From Lactiplantibacillus herbarum (GTDB lineage Bacteria > Bacillota > Bacilli > Lactobacillales > Lactobacillaceae): 64,000 nt of DNA. Both the position numbers and the translations under genes were made by a program. The number at the start of each line of letters is the position of its first letter. Positions within the stretch are counted from its first letter, which is position 1. This document shows, one piece after another, positions 17,485 to 26,465 of the stretch. The notes under the pieces were generated by a model. It ran no database searches. It saw only the letters and a program-made list of their open reading frames with translations, and was not told the DNA's origin. The stretch is from positions 165,389-229,388 of the forward strand of contig NZ_LFEE01000001.1 in assembly GCF_001039045.1 (NCBI RefSeq), written 5' to 3'.

Positions 17485-18162
17485 TTAAGCCAACGCACTA
17501 ACTAATTGTTTAGCGACCGCTCGAACTGAAAATGGGTTTTGACCAGTAATCAATTGGCCATCGCGTACAGCATATTCACGATAAAAGCGGCGTTTTTTAA
17601 AATGAGCACCGTGGGCCGTAGCTGCTTGTTGGTTGAGAAAGGGAACGACTCGTTTTTTGCCCGCAATGACTTCCTCAGTAGCTGTGAAACCCGTAATCTT
17701 CTTATCCTTGATTAAGTAGTGGTTAGTCTGATCTTTGACGTTAAGAAGACCCGCAATACCATGACAGACGGATGTAACGTACCCGCCATTGGCATAAATG
17801 GTACGGGTAATGGCTTGGAGTTCGGCGTTGTCGGGGAAATCCCACATAACACCGTGGCCGCCTGTATAATAGATGGCACTGTAATCAGTCGGTACAATTT
17901 GATCTGGTCGGTAAGTATTAGTCAGGGCGCGTTCGATAAAGTCTGAATTCTCATAGATAGCCATGATAGCTTCATCGGTGTATTTCATACTACGTGGATC
18001 GAGTGGTACGAAACCACCGTGAGGACTGACATAGTCGACAGCGATGTTGGCGCGTTGCATTTCATCAACAAATTCCGCGGCTTCACCTAACCATAAACCG
18101 GTGGGGTCAGTGGTGCCACCGTAATGAGCAACGTTAGTTTCAACGATTAAGACTTTTTTCAT
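17485..18162 (-). CDS. DJ-1/PfpI-family protein (Hsp31-like)
   Basis: The 225-aa protein has a nucleophile elbow SVCHGIAGLLNV near residue 128 and an upstream YYTGGHGVMWDFP segment. Both are typical of class I glutamine amidotransferase-like DJ-1/PfpI proteins of the Hsp31/glyoxalase III branch. The likely role is aldehyde or stress detoxification. ATG at 18162 follows GAGGAGTG. The gene starts 5 bp after the oxidoreductase stop, so the two form an operon with translational proximity. Confidence 0.8.
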   Translation of the reverse strand: MKKVLIVETNVAHYGGTTDPTGLWLGEAAEFVDEMQRANIAVDYVSPHGGFVPLDPRSMKYTDEAIMAIYENSDFIERALTNTYRPDQIVPTDYSAIYYTGGHGVMWDFPDNAELQAITRTIYANGGYVTSVCHGIAGLLNVKDQTNHYLIKDKKITGFTATEEVIAGKKRVVPFLNQQAATAHGAHFKKRRFYREYAVRDGQLITGQNPFSVRAVAKQLVSALA

Positions 18163-18167
18163 GAAAT

Positions 18168-19172
18168 TCACTCCTCAGCTATCCTTAAAATGATCTTACC
18201 GGTCGCCCGGCCAGAATACGAATATTGTAACGCTGAATTAATGTCTTTAAAGGGCACAACTCGGTCGATAATGGGTTTTAAAGACTTGTGCTCAATGAGG
18301 TGTCGCAAAATATCGAGTTGCGCGCCGCTGGGTTGCATAAAGAGAAACGTGTAAGTTGCTTTAGTCTGTTTTTCAAGTTTGCTGAGTCGATGCGTCAGCA
18401 ACCCGAATAAGTGTTGCTGCCAGTGGGGAACGCCGTACGCTTTACTGAAACGAGCATTAGGTAGTCCAGAGATGCTAACAACTTGGCCACCTGGTTTAAT
18501 AATTTTAAACGCGTCTTCTAAGGTTTTTCCGCCACGAGTATCAAAGACAAAGTCATAATCTGATAAAACATCGGCAAAATTTTGTTGGTGATAGTCAATG
18601 ACAATATCTGCGCCGAGGGACTTTACGAGCTCAAAATGCTTCGCGCTCGTCGTGGTTGCAACGGTGGCACCTAGATGTTTGGCAATTTGAATGGCAATGG
18701 TACCGATTCCCCCAGAGCCGCCTTGAATGAGCACTTTTTGCCCGGGTTGAACTTGCATGATGTCATGGAGCGCTTGATAGCTAGTTAAACCGACTAGTGG
18801 AACGGCAGCGGCTTCTTCGAAAGTTAAATTGTGGGGTTTAAACGCAATTGCAGTAGCATCAATTGCGATATATTCAGCAAAGGTGCCAATCCGATTTTTA
18901 GGAGCTCGGCCGTATACCGCGTCACCAATTTGAAAATTAGTTACTGAGGGGCCAACTGCAGTGATTATACCAGCAAAGTCACTGCCTAGAGTGAGCGGCA
19001 GTTGATATTTTAGTAAGACTTTTAAGCCGCCATCCTTAGTTTTGAGGTCAATAGGATTAATGCTGGCAGCGATAATCCGGACTAAAACGTCATTGGGTTG
19101 AATTATTGGTGTTTGAACGTCGGTAATGACGGGATATTCTTGTTTGTATTTTGTAATAACGGCAGCCTTCAT
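18168..19172 (-). CDS. Zinc-independent MDR oxidoreductase (quinone reductase-like)
   Basis: The 334-aa medium-chain dehydrogenase/reductase has GSDFAGIITAVG near residue 63 and the NAD(P)H loop IQGGSGGIGTIAIQIAKHLG near residue 150. It lacks the structural zinc cysteines, like quinone oxidoreductases. It precedes the DJ-1 gene in one operon and faces an ArsR-type regulator. Together these suggest a response to quinones or reactive carbonyls. ATG 19172 follows GGAGGAATT; the in-frame start at 19187 would include the Shine-Dalgarno. Confidence 0.82.
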   Translation of the reverse strand: MKAAVITKYKQEYPVITDVQTPIIQPNDVLVRIIAASINPIDLKTKDGGLKVLLKYQLPLTLGSDFAGIITAVGPSVTNFQIGDAVYGRAPKNRIGTFAEYIAIDATAIAFKPHNLTFEEAAAVPLVGLTSYQALHDIMQVQPGQKVLIQGGSGGIGTIAIQIAKHLGATVATTTSAKHFELVKSLGADIVIDYHQQNFADVLSDYDFVFDTRGGKTLEDAFKIIKPGGQVVSISGLPNARFSKAYGVPHWQQHLFGLLTHRLSKLEKQTKATYTFLFMQPSGAQLDILRHLIEHKSLKPIIDRVVPFKDINSALQYSYSGRATGKIILRIAEE

Positions 19173-19187
19173 TGGTAATTCCTCCAT

Positions 19188-19310
19188 AAGCGTTTAAATG
19201 TTTAACATCTTGAACGAACCATGCCAATGATTCTATGCTGTTGCTTACAAAAAGTCGACGATTACTATTTGACTTTCGATAAGGGCGAGCGTTAAATGGT
19301 TTAAGAACAT
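19188..19310. promoter_or_regulatory. Divergent regulatory region with repeated AGCGTT(T)AAAT-like boxes
   Basis: AAGCGTTTAAATGTTTAACAT (19188-19208, given here in two parts: AAGCGTTTAAAT then GTTTAACAT) and a similar GCGTTAAATGGTTTAAG (19289-19305) lie near the two ends of the gap between the oxidoreductase and ArsR genes. They are candidates for the binding sites of that regulator. Confidence 0.35.
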
Positions 19311-19340
19311 AAACGCTGATGCGTGAAAGGACGTGATCTT

Positions 19341-19649
19341 TTGGCAGAACGAACAATGGAAATTTTTAAAGCAGGGGTGCCAATTTTTACGATGTTGCAA
19401 GATACGAACCGGCAACAAATATTAGTGATGCTGTGTAAGACAGATCAAATGACAGTTAATCAGATTACGGCGCAATTATCATTGTCACGTCCAGCAATCT
19501 CACATCATTTGAAATTGATGCTAGATGCAGGGATTTTAGCAGTGAACCAGATCGGTACAGAACGATATTATCGAGCTAATATGGATGAAACGCTGACGTT
19601 ATTGAAGGACCTGGCGGCGTCATTAGAAGCAGATATTGCTAGTAAGTAA
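19341..19649 (+). CDS. ArsR-family transcriptional regulator
   Basis: The winged-helix protein of about 100 aa has MLCKTDQMTVNQITAQL followed by the recognition helix SRPAISHHLKLMLDAGIL. No Cys-rich metal site (ELCVCDL type) is visible, so it is likely a redox or small-molecule sensor. The start is uncertain: TTG at 19341 has AAAGGA 10 nt upstream, and ATG at 19356 is an alternative. Divergent from the oxidoreductase/DJ-1 operon, its probable target. Confidence 0.8.
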   Translation: MAERTMEIFKAGVPIFTMLQDTNRQQILVMLCKTDQMTVNQITAQLSLSRPAISHHLKLMLDAGILAVNQIGTERYYRANMDETLTLLKDLAASLEADIASK

Positions 19650-19690
19650 ATGAATATTTATACGCTTTATAAGTTAATATTTCGATATTA

Positions 19691-19729
19691 AAAAGTAGTG
19701 ATTGGCATTTTGAACCGATCACTACTTTT
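19691..19729. terminator. Bidirectional terminator
   Basis: A 12-bp stem AAAAGTAGTGAT/ATCACTACTTTT with T6 on the plus strand and a T-rich run on the minus strand. It lies between the ArsR gene and a small leftward ORF. Confidence 0.8.
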
Positions 19730-19745
19730 TTGTTACTGTTAGTTA

Positions 19746-19898
19746 TTAATGGAAATCAATTTGATGTAAGTTTGCTGGCATACTTCCTGTATGTTGTCCG
19801 ATAGTACCGACATGCATTGCCTGAGCACCTTTAATAAAATGAGCGCCAGTTGCCGTGATTAATCCGATTCCCAAGATTGTGATAACACTCAATGTCAT
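19746..19898 (-). CDS. Small protein of 50 aa with hydrophobic N-terminus
   Basis: An ATG preceded by ACAGGTGA opens a 50-codon frame. Residues 1-18 are hydrophobic (MTLSVITILGIGLITATG) and could be a signal peptide or membrane anchor. The rest is polar, with three His near the end and no cysteine. A terminator follows directly. The gene is divergent from pepI. No family is recognised; coding status is supported by start, ribosome site and terminator only. Confidence 0.45.
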   Translation of the reverse strand: MTLSVITILGIGLITATGAHFIKGAQAMHVGTIGQHTGSMPANLHQIDFH

Positions 19899-19935
19899 AA
19901 TTAAATCACCTGTCTCTGAATTATTTACGCCTTAA

Positions 19936-19949
19936 TTACAGCGCTTACA
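19936..19949. promoter_or_regulatory. cre-like site upstream of pepI
   Basis: TTACAGCGCTTACA matches the cre consensus with one mismatch in either orientation. It lies between the divergent 50-aa gene and pepI. Confidence 0.4.
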
Positions 19950-20051
19950 CAATTGTCGTCATTTGATTCAGATTAGAATCAACTAAAGATTCACTTCTCA
20001 AAAAATAGGTAGTGGTTATAATGGACTTAAACAAAGCGGAGGTGAGTGTAC

Positions 20052-20936
20052 TTGGATATTCAGGAAGGTTATATGCCATTTCGTGGCTATCAAACTTATT
20101 ACCGGGTTGTTGGTCATTTGCAATCGTCCAAAATCCCATTATTACTGTTACATGGTGGACCGGGTTCAACGCATAATTATTTTGAGGTTTTTGATCGCTT
20201 TGTCGAAGAAACTGGACGGCCTGTTATCATGTATGACCAGTTGGGGTGTGGTCGGTCTTCAATGCCAGATAAGCCGCAATTGTGGCAAGCAGAAACGTGG
20301 GTCGCCGAGTTAAAAGCTTTACGAGAACACTTACAGTTAACACGAGTTCATCTATTAGGACAGTCATGGGGTGGCATGTTGGCCATCATTTATGGATGTG
20401 ATTATCAGCCACAAGGATTGCAAAGCTTGATACTTGCAAGTACCTTGTCATCAGCATCGCTCTGGGCTCAAGAACAGCATCGAATGATTAAATTAATGTC
20501 AGCGACTGACCAAAATGCAATTGCTGCGGCTGAAACCCAAAATGATTTTACTGATACGGCTTATCAAACGGCCAACCAGCACTTCATGGAACAGCATGCT
20601 GCCGGACCAATTACGCTAGCTGATCCTGAATTTTTACGACGTGCTAAAAATGTGGGTGTTGAGTCTTACCATGTCGCGTGGGGGCCTAACGAATATTGCC
20701 CAACTGGAACGTTAGCGGACTATGACTATACTCAGAAGTTAAGTCAGTTACGGGTGCCAACGTTAATTACTAGTGGCACCGATGACTTATGTACGCCGTT
20801 GATTGCCAAGACGATGTATGATCAGCTACCAAATGCTGAGTGGACTTTATTTCCACATAGTCGGCATATGGCATTTATTGATGAAACAGCAGATTACTTT
20901 GAAAGATTGCAGGAATGGTTGGTGGTTCATGATTAA
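20052..20936 (+). CDS. pepI: Proline iminopeptidase (alpha/beta hydrolase)
   Basis: The 294-aa S33-family peptidase has the oxyanion motif LLHGGPGSTHNY near residue 34, the nucleophile elbow GQSWGGML near residue 103, a catalytic Asp in SGTDDLCTP near residue 240 and His in HSRHMAFID near residue 270. It removes N-terminal proline from peptides. The TTG start at 20052 is chosen because GGAGGTGAG is 8 nt upstream. A GTG at 20046 would be too close. Ends at a strong terminator. Confidence 0.85.
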   Translation: MDIQEGYMPFRGYQTYYRVVGHLQSSKIPLLLLHGGPGSTHNYFEVFDRFVEETGRPVIMYDQLGCGRSSMPDKPQLWQAETWVAELKALREHLQLTRVHLLGQSWGGMLAIIYGCDYQPQGLQSLILASTLSSASLWAQEQHRMIKLMSATDQNAIAAAETQNDFTDTAYQTANQHFMEQHAAGPITLADPEFLRRAKNVGVESYHVAWGPNEYCPTGTLADYDYTQKLSQLRVPTLITSGTDDLCTPLIAKTMYDQLPNAEWTLFPHSRHMAFIDETADYFERLQEWLVVHD

Positions 20937-21005
20937 TGTCGTAAAATTTTCTAGTAATTATTTCCCGGGAAATTAAGTGAGTGTGTAATGAACATAATTA
21001 AGATA

Positions 21006-21041
21006 AAAAACATCTGACTAGTAATGTAGTCAGATGTTTTT
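21006..21041. terminator. Bidirectional terminator
   Basis: A 15-bp stem, AAAAACATCTGACTA with TAGTCAGATGTTTTT, has T-runs on both strands. It lies between convergent pepI and yaaA. Confidence 0.85.
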
Positions 21042-21788
21042 TTAGTGTTGATAGATAAAAACTAGCCGCTTGGCAGAAGAGCGTTCCTCAGAAAACTGAT
21101 AATCCGGGTGATCAAAGCTCTTGATTGCTGCAACATCATGAATTTGATGCTCAGCTAAAAATCTAACCATCGCGCCGCGTGCCATTTTAGCTAAGGTTGC
21201 TTTAACTTTGAGCCGATCGTCAATGATGCTGGCAAAGACGATATCAATAAAAGGCTGGTTAGGTGCAAGGTAGGGCGTGATTGCCTTGGCATACTCTTGG
21301 GAAGCTAAGTTAATAATTGGTTCTGGCTCGGGTGTTAAGGATTGATAAAGCTGACTATTCCAAAAAGTGTAGAGGTTGTTGGCGTCACCAATGGTTAACT
21401 TTGCCTGCATCTCTAACCGATATGGGACGACGCCATCAAAGGGACGTAAAATACCATAAAAACCGGATAGAATGCGAAGATTATCTTGAACGTATTGCAG
21501 GGCAGCCTCCGTAAAAATATTGGGGGCCATGTATTGGTATTGAATCCCACTGTAACTTAATAGTGCTGGCGTTAAGTGTTGATGGAGGTCTAGTTGCTGT
21601 AACAAGTCGTAATTAGGCTGCGCAATTTTATCGCTGCAGTGCCAGAGTGACTTTATTTCAGTGTAATTTAATTGACGTAATCGTTGTAGTAGTTGTTCCG
21701 TTTGAGCTAAGTATTGTGGTGTAGTGTTGATAGGGAACGAGTCCTGATCGACAAGCATTTTTTTAGCTGGGGCGATAATGATTTTCAT
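21042..21788 (-). CDS. yaaA: YaaA-family peroxide stress protein
   Basis: The 248-aa protein starts MKIIIAPAKKM and contains SGFYGILRPFDGVVPYRLEM near residue 130, both hallmarks of the YaaA (DUF328) family. E. coli YaaA lowers free iron during peroxide stress and binds DNA. ATG start; single gene. Its expression control is not evident. Confidence 0.88.
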   Translation of the reverse strand: MKIIIAPAKKMLVDQDSFPINTTPQYLAQTEQLLQRLRQLNYTEIKSLWHCSDKIAQPNYDLLQQLDLHQHLTPALLSYSGIQYQYMAPNIFTEAALQYVQDNLRILSGFYGILRPFDGVVPYRLEMQAKLTIGDANNLYTFWNSQLYQSLTPEPEPIINLASQEYAKAITPYLAPNQPFIDIVFASIIDDRLKVKATLAKMARGAMVRFLAEHQIHDVAAIKSFDHPDYQFSEERSSAKRLVFIYQH

Positions 21789-21974
21789 GGGGTCACTACT
21801 TTCTACTGCTTGAATTGGTGTTAATGAGCTATTGGCTTGTTGCTAAAATACATCGCCCAATAGTGTTAGAAGATAAGTGGTTTTTATTAGTATATCACAA
21901 ACCTATGTTCCCCTTTTAGAAGGATTGCGGTATAATTAAACTAATAAATTCGATATTAAAGGGGTCACGTCATC

Positions 21975-22406
21975 ATGGACATTTCAGGCTTAAAACAGGT
22001 CGCTGGTACAACGAATAAGATTGCACTTAGTACGGCATTGAATAGCGAAGCAGATGTCAAAATTGTGAATTTTGTCTGGTATGAAGAACAGCCAGATACG
22101 TTATACTTCTCATCAGTTAACACTAGTCCCGCTTTGAAGATTTATGAGCAACAGCCAGACATTGCTTTCATCACTATTCCAAATGATGGGACGCCTAATA
22201 ATCCGTATCTCCGTGCGCAACACGTTCAATTACGGCACTCGGATAAAACGATGACCGATTTGTTACCTCAATATTTGAAGACCATTCCGAATTACCAACA
22301 GGTTTGGGATGCAATCGGCAAGACACTAGTAGTTTTTGAATTGAAATTAACCGATGTCTATGTTGATGCGGGTGTTGGTCAACCAAAAGAAACGTTACAT
22401 TTCTAA
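21975..22406 (+). CDS. Pyridoxamine 5'-phosphate oxidase-family flavin-binding protein
   Basis: The 143-aa split-barrel protein has LYFSSVNTSPALKIY near residue 40 and an IAFITIPNDG strand, a pattern of PNPOx-like FMN or F420-type proteins. It is too short and motif-poor to be a true PdxH, so the substrate is unknown. ATG preceded by AAGGGGTCA; terminator follows. Confidence 0.72.
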   Translation: MDISGLKQVAGTTNKIALSTALNSEADVKIVNFVWYEEQPDTLYFSSVNTSPALKIYEQQPDIAFITIPNDGTPNNPYLRAQHVQLRHSDKTMTDLLPQYLKTIPNYQQVWDAIGKTLVVFELKLTDVYVDAGVGQPKETLHF

Positions 22407-22412
22407 ATAATA

Positions 22413-22455
22413 AAAAGACTTATCCAGAATTTTTATTCATGGATAGGCCTTTTTT
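22413..22455 (+). terminator. Terminator between convergent genes
   Basis: AAAAAGACTTATCCA pairs with TGGATAGGCCTTTTT (two imperfect pairs), and T7 follows on the plus strand. Confidence 0.75.
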
Positions 22456-22465
22456 TGACTATTTA

Positions 22466-24109
22466 TTACTTAACGTACGCCGTTCGATAATCGGCTGCAC
22501 CGCTAAAGTTATTGTAGGTGACACCTTTGAGTTTTGAGTTAACTAGGACGTGAGAGCGGCCATCATACAGTGGTGTCACAGCCTGGTCATTAGCCGCTGT
22601 CTGAGCCGCTTTGACTAAGTCCTGATACCGCGCCGTGGCATTTAACGCATCCTTGCCGTCAGCATCCTGCATGGCCTGATCAAAGGTCTTACTTTGATAG
22701 TGGCCCATGTTGGAATTGCTGTCGCCGGTCAAAATCGTGAGCGATTGTGAAGGATCTGCGTAGTCCATGCTCCAGCTCGTCAGGTTCATCTGGAATTCAC
22801 CCTTGGAGACTTTGCCAATCATGGCAGTGAATGGCATCGCCTTGATGGTCACTTTTAAGCCGGGTAAGTGACTTGTGAGCTGGCCTTGAATGAACTCAGC
22901 CGCTTGGTGGGTGACATCATCGTCACCGCAAGTAATCGTTAAGGTGAGGTGTTTGCTGCCAAGTTCTTTTTGAGCCTTGTGATAAGCAGCCTTAGCAGCC
23001 GTTAAATCATAGCTAGTGGTTCCTTTGACAGTAGCATCGTCAACAAAGTCAGCGCCCGTCTTGGGGTTCTTAGCCATATTACGGACGGCAAAACTGGTAG
23101 CTGGAATTGAACCGTTCGCGAGAACTTTGTTAGTCAGTTGTTTCCGATTGATCGCCAATGAAATTGCTGTTCGGAGATTCTGATTAGCCGCTGTTTTGTC
23201 GTGAAGGTTATATTGGATAAAGCCAATTCGACCACCAGCCAATGTTTTCAAATCTTTGTTATTTTGATTTTGAACGTTTTCTTCGCCGCTTAACGTAACG
23301 GCGTCTAACTTTTTAGCTTGATACAGATTATAAGCGGTCGTGTTTGATTTCAAGACTTGGTAATTGATGCGGTTGAGTTTCACCGTTTGATGAGCTCGGT
23401 AAGTGGGGTTCTTCTTCAAAGTCCATGAATTGTTGGTCCCAGTCCAGCCTTGGAGGGTGAATGCCCCGTTATAGACGGTTTTGGCTGCTGAGGTACCGTA
23501 TTTGTTACCATACTTGTTCACGGCCTGCTGACTGACAGGGTAGAATGTCGCGCCGGCTAGTATCTTTTTGAAATAGGAGACGGGTTTGCTTAACGTAATC
23601 TTCAGTTGATAGTCGCCAACGGCCTGAACACCAAGCGTCTTAGGCGATTGCTTACCGGCCGAAATTGCGTCGGCATTTTTGATGTTAGTAAATAGATAAG
23701 TGAATTCTGACTTAGTTTTAGGGTCAACCGTCCGCTCCCATGAATAAACGAAGTCGTGAGCAGTGACTTTTTGGCCGTTGCTCCAGCGACCATCGTGCCG
23801 TAGATCGATGGTATAAACGTGACCGCCATCTGAAACGGTTGTTTTAGTGGCGAGGGCGTTCGTGGCCTGACTTTTACTATTCAAACGATAGAGTCCTTCG
23901 TCGATTTGAGTCAGTTGTGTGCTTGAGACGCCATCGGTCATTTTAGCTGGGTCGAGGGTCATGATACTGGAACTGGTTGATAGGCTAATACTTTGCGATT
24001 GAGTGGCCTTAGCTGGATGTGAAGACGATTTAACGGCGAAGGTGATGCCACCAATAATGGCAACGCCGCCGATGGTTAATAATAGTTTGTGTGATGTTGA
24101 TAAGCTCAT
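22466..24109 (-). CDS. Peptide ABC transporter substrate-binding protein (OppA-like)
   Basis: The 547-aa SBP family 5 protein has an N-terminal membrane segment (LLLTIGGVAIIGGITFAV) and no clear lipobox cysteine, so it may be anchored by an uncleaved signal. The family signature WSNGQKVTAHDFVYSWER lies near residue 100. It binds oligopeptides outside the membrane for an Opp-type importer. No permease or ATPase genes are adjacent, so it must work with a transporter encoded elsewhere. The ATG at 24109 follows GGAGGAC. A T-box leader precedes it. Confidence 0.85.
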   Translation of the reverse strand: MSLSTSHKLLLTIGGVAIIGGITFAVKSSSHPAKATQSQSISLSTSSSIMTLDPAKMTDGVSSTQLTQIDEGLYRLNSKSQATNALATKTTVSDGGHVYTIDLRHDGRWSNGQKVTAHDFVYSWERTVDPKTKSEFTYLFTNIKNADAISAGKQSPKTLGVQAVGDYQLKITLSKPVSYFKKILAGATFYPVSQQAVNKYGNKYGTSAAKTVYNGAFTLQGWTGTNNSWTLKKNPTYRAHQTVKLNRINYQVLKSNTTAYNLYQAKKLDAVTLSGEENVQNQNNKDLKTLAGGRIGFIQYNLHDKTAANQNLRTAISLAINRKQLTNKVLANGSIPATSFAVRNMAKNPKTGADFVDDATVKGTTSYDLTAAKAAYHKAQKELGSKHLTLTITCGDDDVTHQAAEFIQGQLTSHLPGLKVTIKAMPFTAMIGKVSKGEFQMNLTSWSMDYADPSQSLTILTGDSNSNMGHYQSKTFDQAMQDADGKDALNATARYQDLVKAAQTAANDQAVTPLYDGRSHVLVNSKLKGVTYNNFSGAADYRTAYVK

Positions 24110-24211
24110 GATATAACTGTCCTCCAAAAGTAGTGTCGTGTGCGGTTAAGTTAATCATTGAGCGTTGCCATCGTGTGGATACCATATATTTCACCCCGTT
24201 TTAAAGTCAAA

Positions 24212-24520
24212 AAAACCGTCCTTAATCAGCCAATGCTGTTGTTAAGGACGGTTTTACCCGCGGTGCCACCTTAATTAAGCTCACACTAGTCCAAAAAACT
24301 AGCTGTGAACTCCTCTTTACAGGGAACCAACATTCCCCTGACAACTGACGTATGTCACACGTCTTTCCGTACTCTCAGCACGCTGATTTCGGAAAAGCCC
24401 TCGGTGGTCCATTTAATTATCTGCGTTCGGCCATACTCTCAGCAACGATGACTCTCTGTGCGGGCACGATAATCTTGATCTCCACCTCATTGGTTTATAA
24501 GGACGATATTTTGTTGAGAG
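24212..24520 (-). promoter_or_regulatory. T-box riboswitch of the OppA-like gene
   Basis: On the minus strand the T-box sequence AAGGTGGCACCGCGGGT (24256-24272) precedes a terminator stem ACCGTCCTTAA/TTAAGGACGGT (24215-24252) with a T7 tail. Upstream is a stem I region with AGAGAGTC, GCTGAGAG and base arms GGTGG/CCACC. The specifier lies just before the 3' base arm, in AAATGGACCACC. TGG (Trp, 24409-24411) fits the usual codon-A-CC spacing, and ATG (Met) is the alternative. The leader senses uncharged tRNA, so peptide uptake would rise on starvation for that amino acid. Confidence 0.92.
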
Positions 24521-24521
24521 A

Positions 24522-24551
24522 AGTATACTGCTTTTGAAAATCAATTGTCAA
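24522..24551 (-). promoter_or_regulatory. Promoter of the T-box transcript
   Basis: On the minus strand TTGACA (24546-24551) and TATACT (24522-24527) are separated by 18 nt, directly upstream of the T-box leader. Confidence 0.7.
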
Positions 24552-24763
24552 GGATGAAAATAAAATTGATGACTCAAAATGAGTAGAGCATTATTTTCAG
24601 GAGTTGAAAAAGGACAGCTTAAAGTCAGGCCAATTCACTAAAAAATATAAGCTGAGTACGAGTGTTATTGTGACTAATAACTTTTAATTTAGCCGCGTAA
24701 AATTTATAATGATATCAATAGCGAAAGCGAATACATTTAGTGGCTGGTTGAGGAGGCTGACGT

Positions 24764-25513
24764 ATGAATTTTAGAGTAGTGGCAGGATATTTTGGTGAGT
24801 TCACGGATGAGGCTAAGCAAGCTAATCTGGACTTAGACGTAATTGGGATTACGTTTCAATATCAGTGTAATTTAGTTTTTCCAGAAGGTGCAGGTCCCAA
24901 TTTTGGTATTAAAACGGACCATCAAGCCATTGACGTTTTTGATGCGTTACGAGTGGGCTACGATGGCTATAAGGTGCAAGCAGGGTTAGTACACGCAATG
25001 GGATTGGTAGATTATCAGCTGATTGGCGCGCGTTATGAGTTGAATTCACATGACTTTCGTGAGGTTGAGTTGGCTGCGCTGAATACTAACTTAGAAACGA
25101 TGCCAGGGCTGTTAGTTCAGGGGCCGATGCCGGTGCACTATGTGACTTATCATCGGACGACTGATCCGGTGGCACAAGCCGGTTTTAGTGGTAACTGGGA
25201 GATTGGTGACGGCAGTGGCTTTCGCCAGTTGAGTGCTGATTTTGATGAAACCGTCCGTACCCCATTACTTGATTTAGCAGTGGTCGTTGATCAAATCGGC
25301 CAGAAGATACAGCAACAATCAGTAGGCAATATTCGCTTAGCTAAGGGTGTCCCGGACCATTTAATTGATGATACGCATCATGCTGAAGTGAAGGCGTGGT
25401 ATGATTTAACGCAACAGACAGATGATACTGAACAAATGCTAGAGAGTATTCAGGATGCGTGTGAGGCCAATGATAAACTGTTGGCAGTGTTGACTCGTAT
25501 TTATCCGGGATAA
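24764..25513 (+). CDS. Hypothetical protein, 249 aa
   Basis: A soluble acidic protein with no recognised domain, signal or membrane segment. It contains VHYVTYHRTTDP and FSGNWEIGDGSGFRQL segments in the middle and a helical C-terminus rich in Asp, Glu and Gln. ATG follows GAGGAGGC-like sequence. A parS site begins 8 bp after its stop codon. Monocistronic by spacing. Function unknown. Confidence 0.65.
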   Translation: MNFRVVAGYFGEFTDEAKQANLDLDVIGITFQYQCNLVFPEGAGPNFGIKTDHQAIDVFDALRVGYDGYKVQAGLVHAMGLVDYQLIGARYELNSHDFREVELAALNTNLETMPGLLVQGPMPVHYVTYHRTTDPVAQAGFSGNWEIGDGSGFRQLSADFDETVRTPLLDLAVVVDQIGQKIQQQSVGNIRLAKGVPDHLIDDTHHAEVKAWYDLTQQTDDTEQMLESIQDACEANDKLLAVLTRIYPG

Positions 25514-25520
25514 TGGCTAA

Positions 25521-25536
25521 TGTTTCACGTGAAACA
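25521..25536. other. parS: parS site (perfect)
   Basis: TGTTTCACGTGAAACA, in the 100-bp gap between the hypothetical gene and the nucleotidyltransferase gene. Confidence 0.9.
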
Positions 25537-25613
25537 TTGTAGCCTAGATTGATTGTTCAGATTATCCGGTGTGTTGATTTGATACAAATAGCAATCTAAG
25601 GTGGGGTGTAAGC

Positions 25614-26375
25614 GTGCAACGAACCGAGCAATTATTACAGCTTTTAAAAACGACTTATCAGGATATTTTAAAAGCCAATCTGGTTGGGATTTACCTTCAT
25701 GGGTCTTATGCATTGGGATCCTATAACGAAAAAATTAGCGATCTCGATTACGTGGTAGTTGTTCATCATCAATTAACAATCACTGAAAAACAGCAACTAA
25801 TGACGGTTACGCTCGATCAGTTATGGCCGTTAGCACCACAAAAAGGGTTGGAATTTCATGTCTTGTTATTGTCTGCGACACAGCACTTTATCCACCCGTG
25901 TTCGTTTGATTTTCACTTTTCGAAATATCATTATCAACACTACCAGCGCAATCCTGAACGTTACTTACGGGAGATGCAAGGAACTGATCTAGACTTAGCG
26001 GCCCATTTAACGATTATGCATGCAGCCGGACAAGTGCTAGTAGGACCGGCCATTGAGGAAGTCTTTGGTCCAGTTTCTGCCATTGATTACTGGGACAGTA
26101 TAAAATTTGATGTTGAAAATGCGGCTATCGGCATCCACGACCAGCCGATGTATACAATCTTAAATCTGTGCCGAGTGCTTGCTTATCGTCAGGATGGTCT
26201 TATTCTATCCAAACAGACGGGCGGTGAGTGGGGACTAGCTCACTTACCAGTTCAGTGGCAACCATTGATCCATCAAGCGCTGAAGAGCTATGCTGGTCAA
26301 GTATCTGACGAACAGTGGTCGCTAACAGAATTACAAGATTTTTCAGATAGTATGCTGCAACGTCTGGGCCTTTGA
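25614..26375 (+). CDS. Nucleotidyltransferase with AadA-like C-terminal domain
   Basis: The 253-aa protein has the polymerase-beta-type nucleotidyltransferase motif LHGSYALGSYNEKISDLDYV near residue 28, giving the GS and DxD metal-site residues. The C-terminal half has the layout of aminoglycoside 3''-adenylyltransferase (DUF4111-type) proteins. Distant resemblance alone does not show antibiotic modification. The GTG start at 25614 is preceded by AAGGTGGGG. Confidence 0.75.
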   Translation: MQRTEQLLQLLKTTYQDILKANLVGIYLHGSYALGSYNEKISDLDYVVVVHHQLTITEKQQLMTVTLDQLWPLAPQKGLEFHVLLLSATQHFIHPCSFDFHFSKYHYQHYQRNPERYLREMQGTDLDLAAHLTIMHAAGQVLVGPAIEEVFGPVSAIDYWDSIKFDVENAAIGIHDQPMYTILNLCRVLAYRQDGLILSKQTGGEWGLAHLPVQWQPLIHQALKSYAGQVSDEQWSLTELQDFSDSMLQRLGL

Positions 26376-26425
26376 GAAGCGAGGTTCTGTAGAATGATTT
26401 GTGATCACTTAAATTAAAGACTAAA

Positions 26426-26460
26426 AAAACGTCGATGCTGAATTTCAGCACCGACGTTTT
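26426..26460. terminator. Bidirectional terminator
   Basis: A 17-bp near-perfect hairpin, AAAACGTCGATGCTGAA with TTCAGCACCGACGTTTT, between convergent genes. It would also end the larR-larMN-larQ-larO transcript. Confidence 0.8.
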
Positions 26461-26465
26461 AATTA

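Noticed and set aside
24352..24537. 61-codon plus-strand frame
   Set aside because: Lies entirely inside the T-box leader on the opposite strand.
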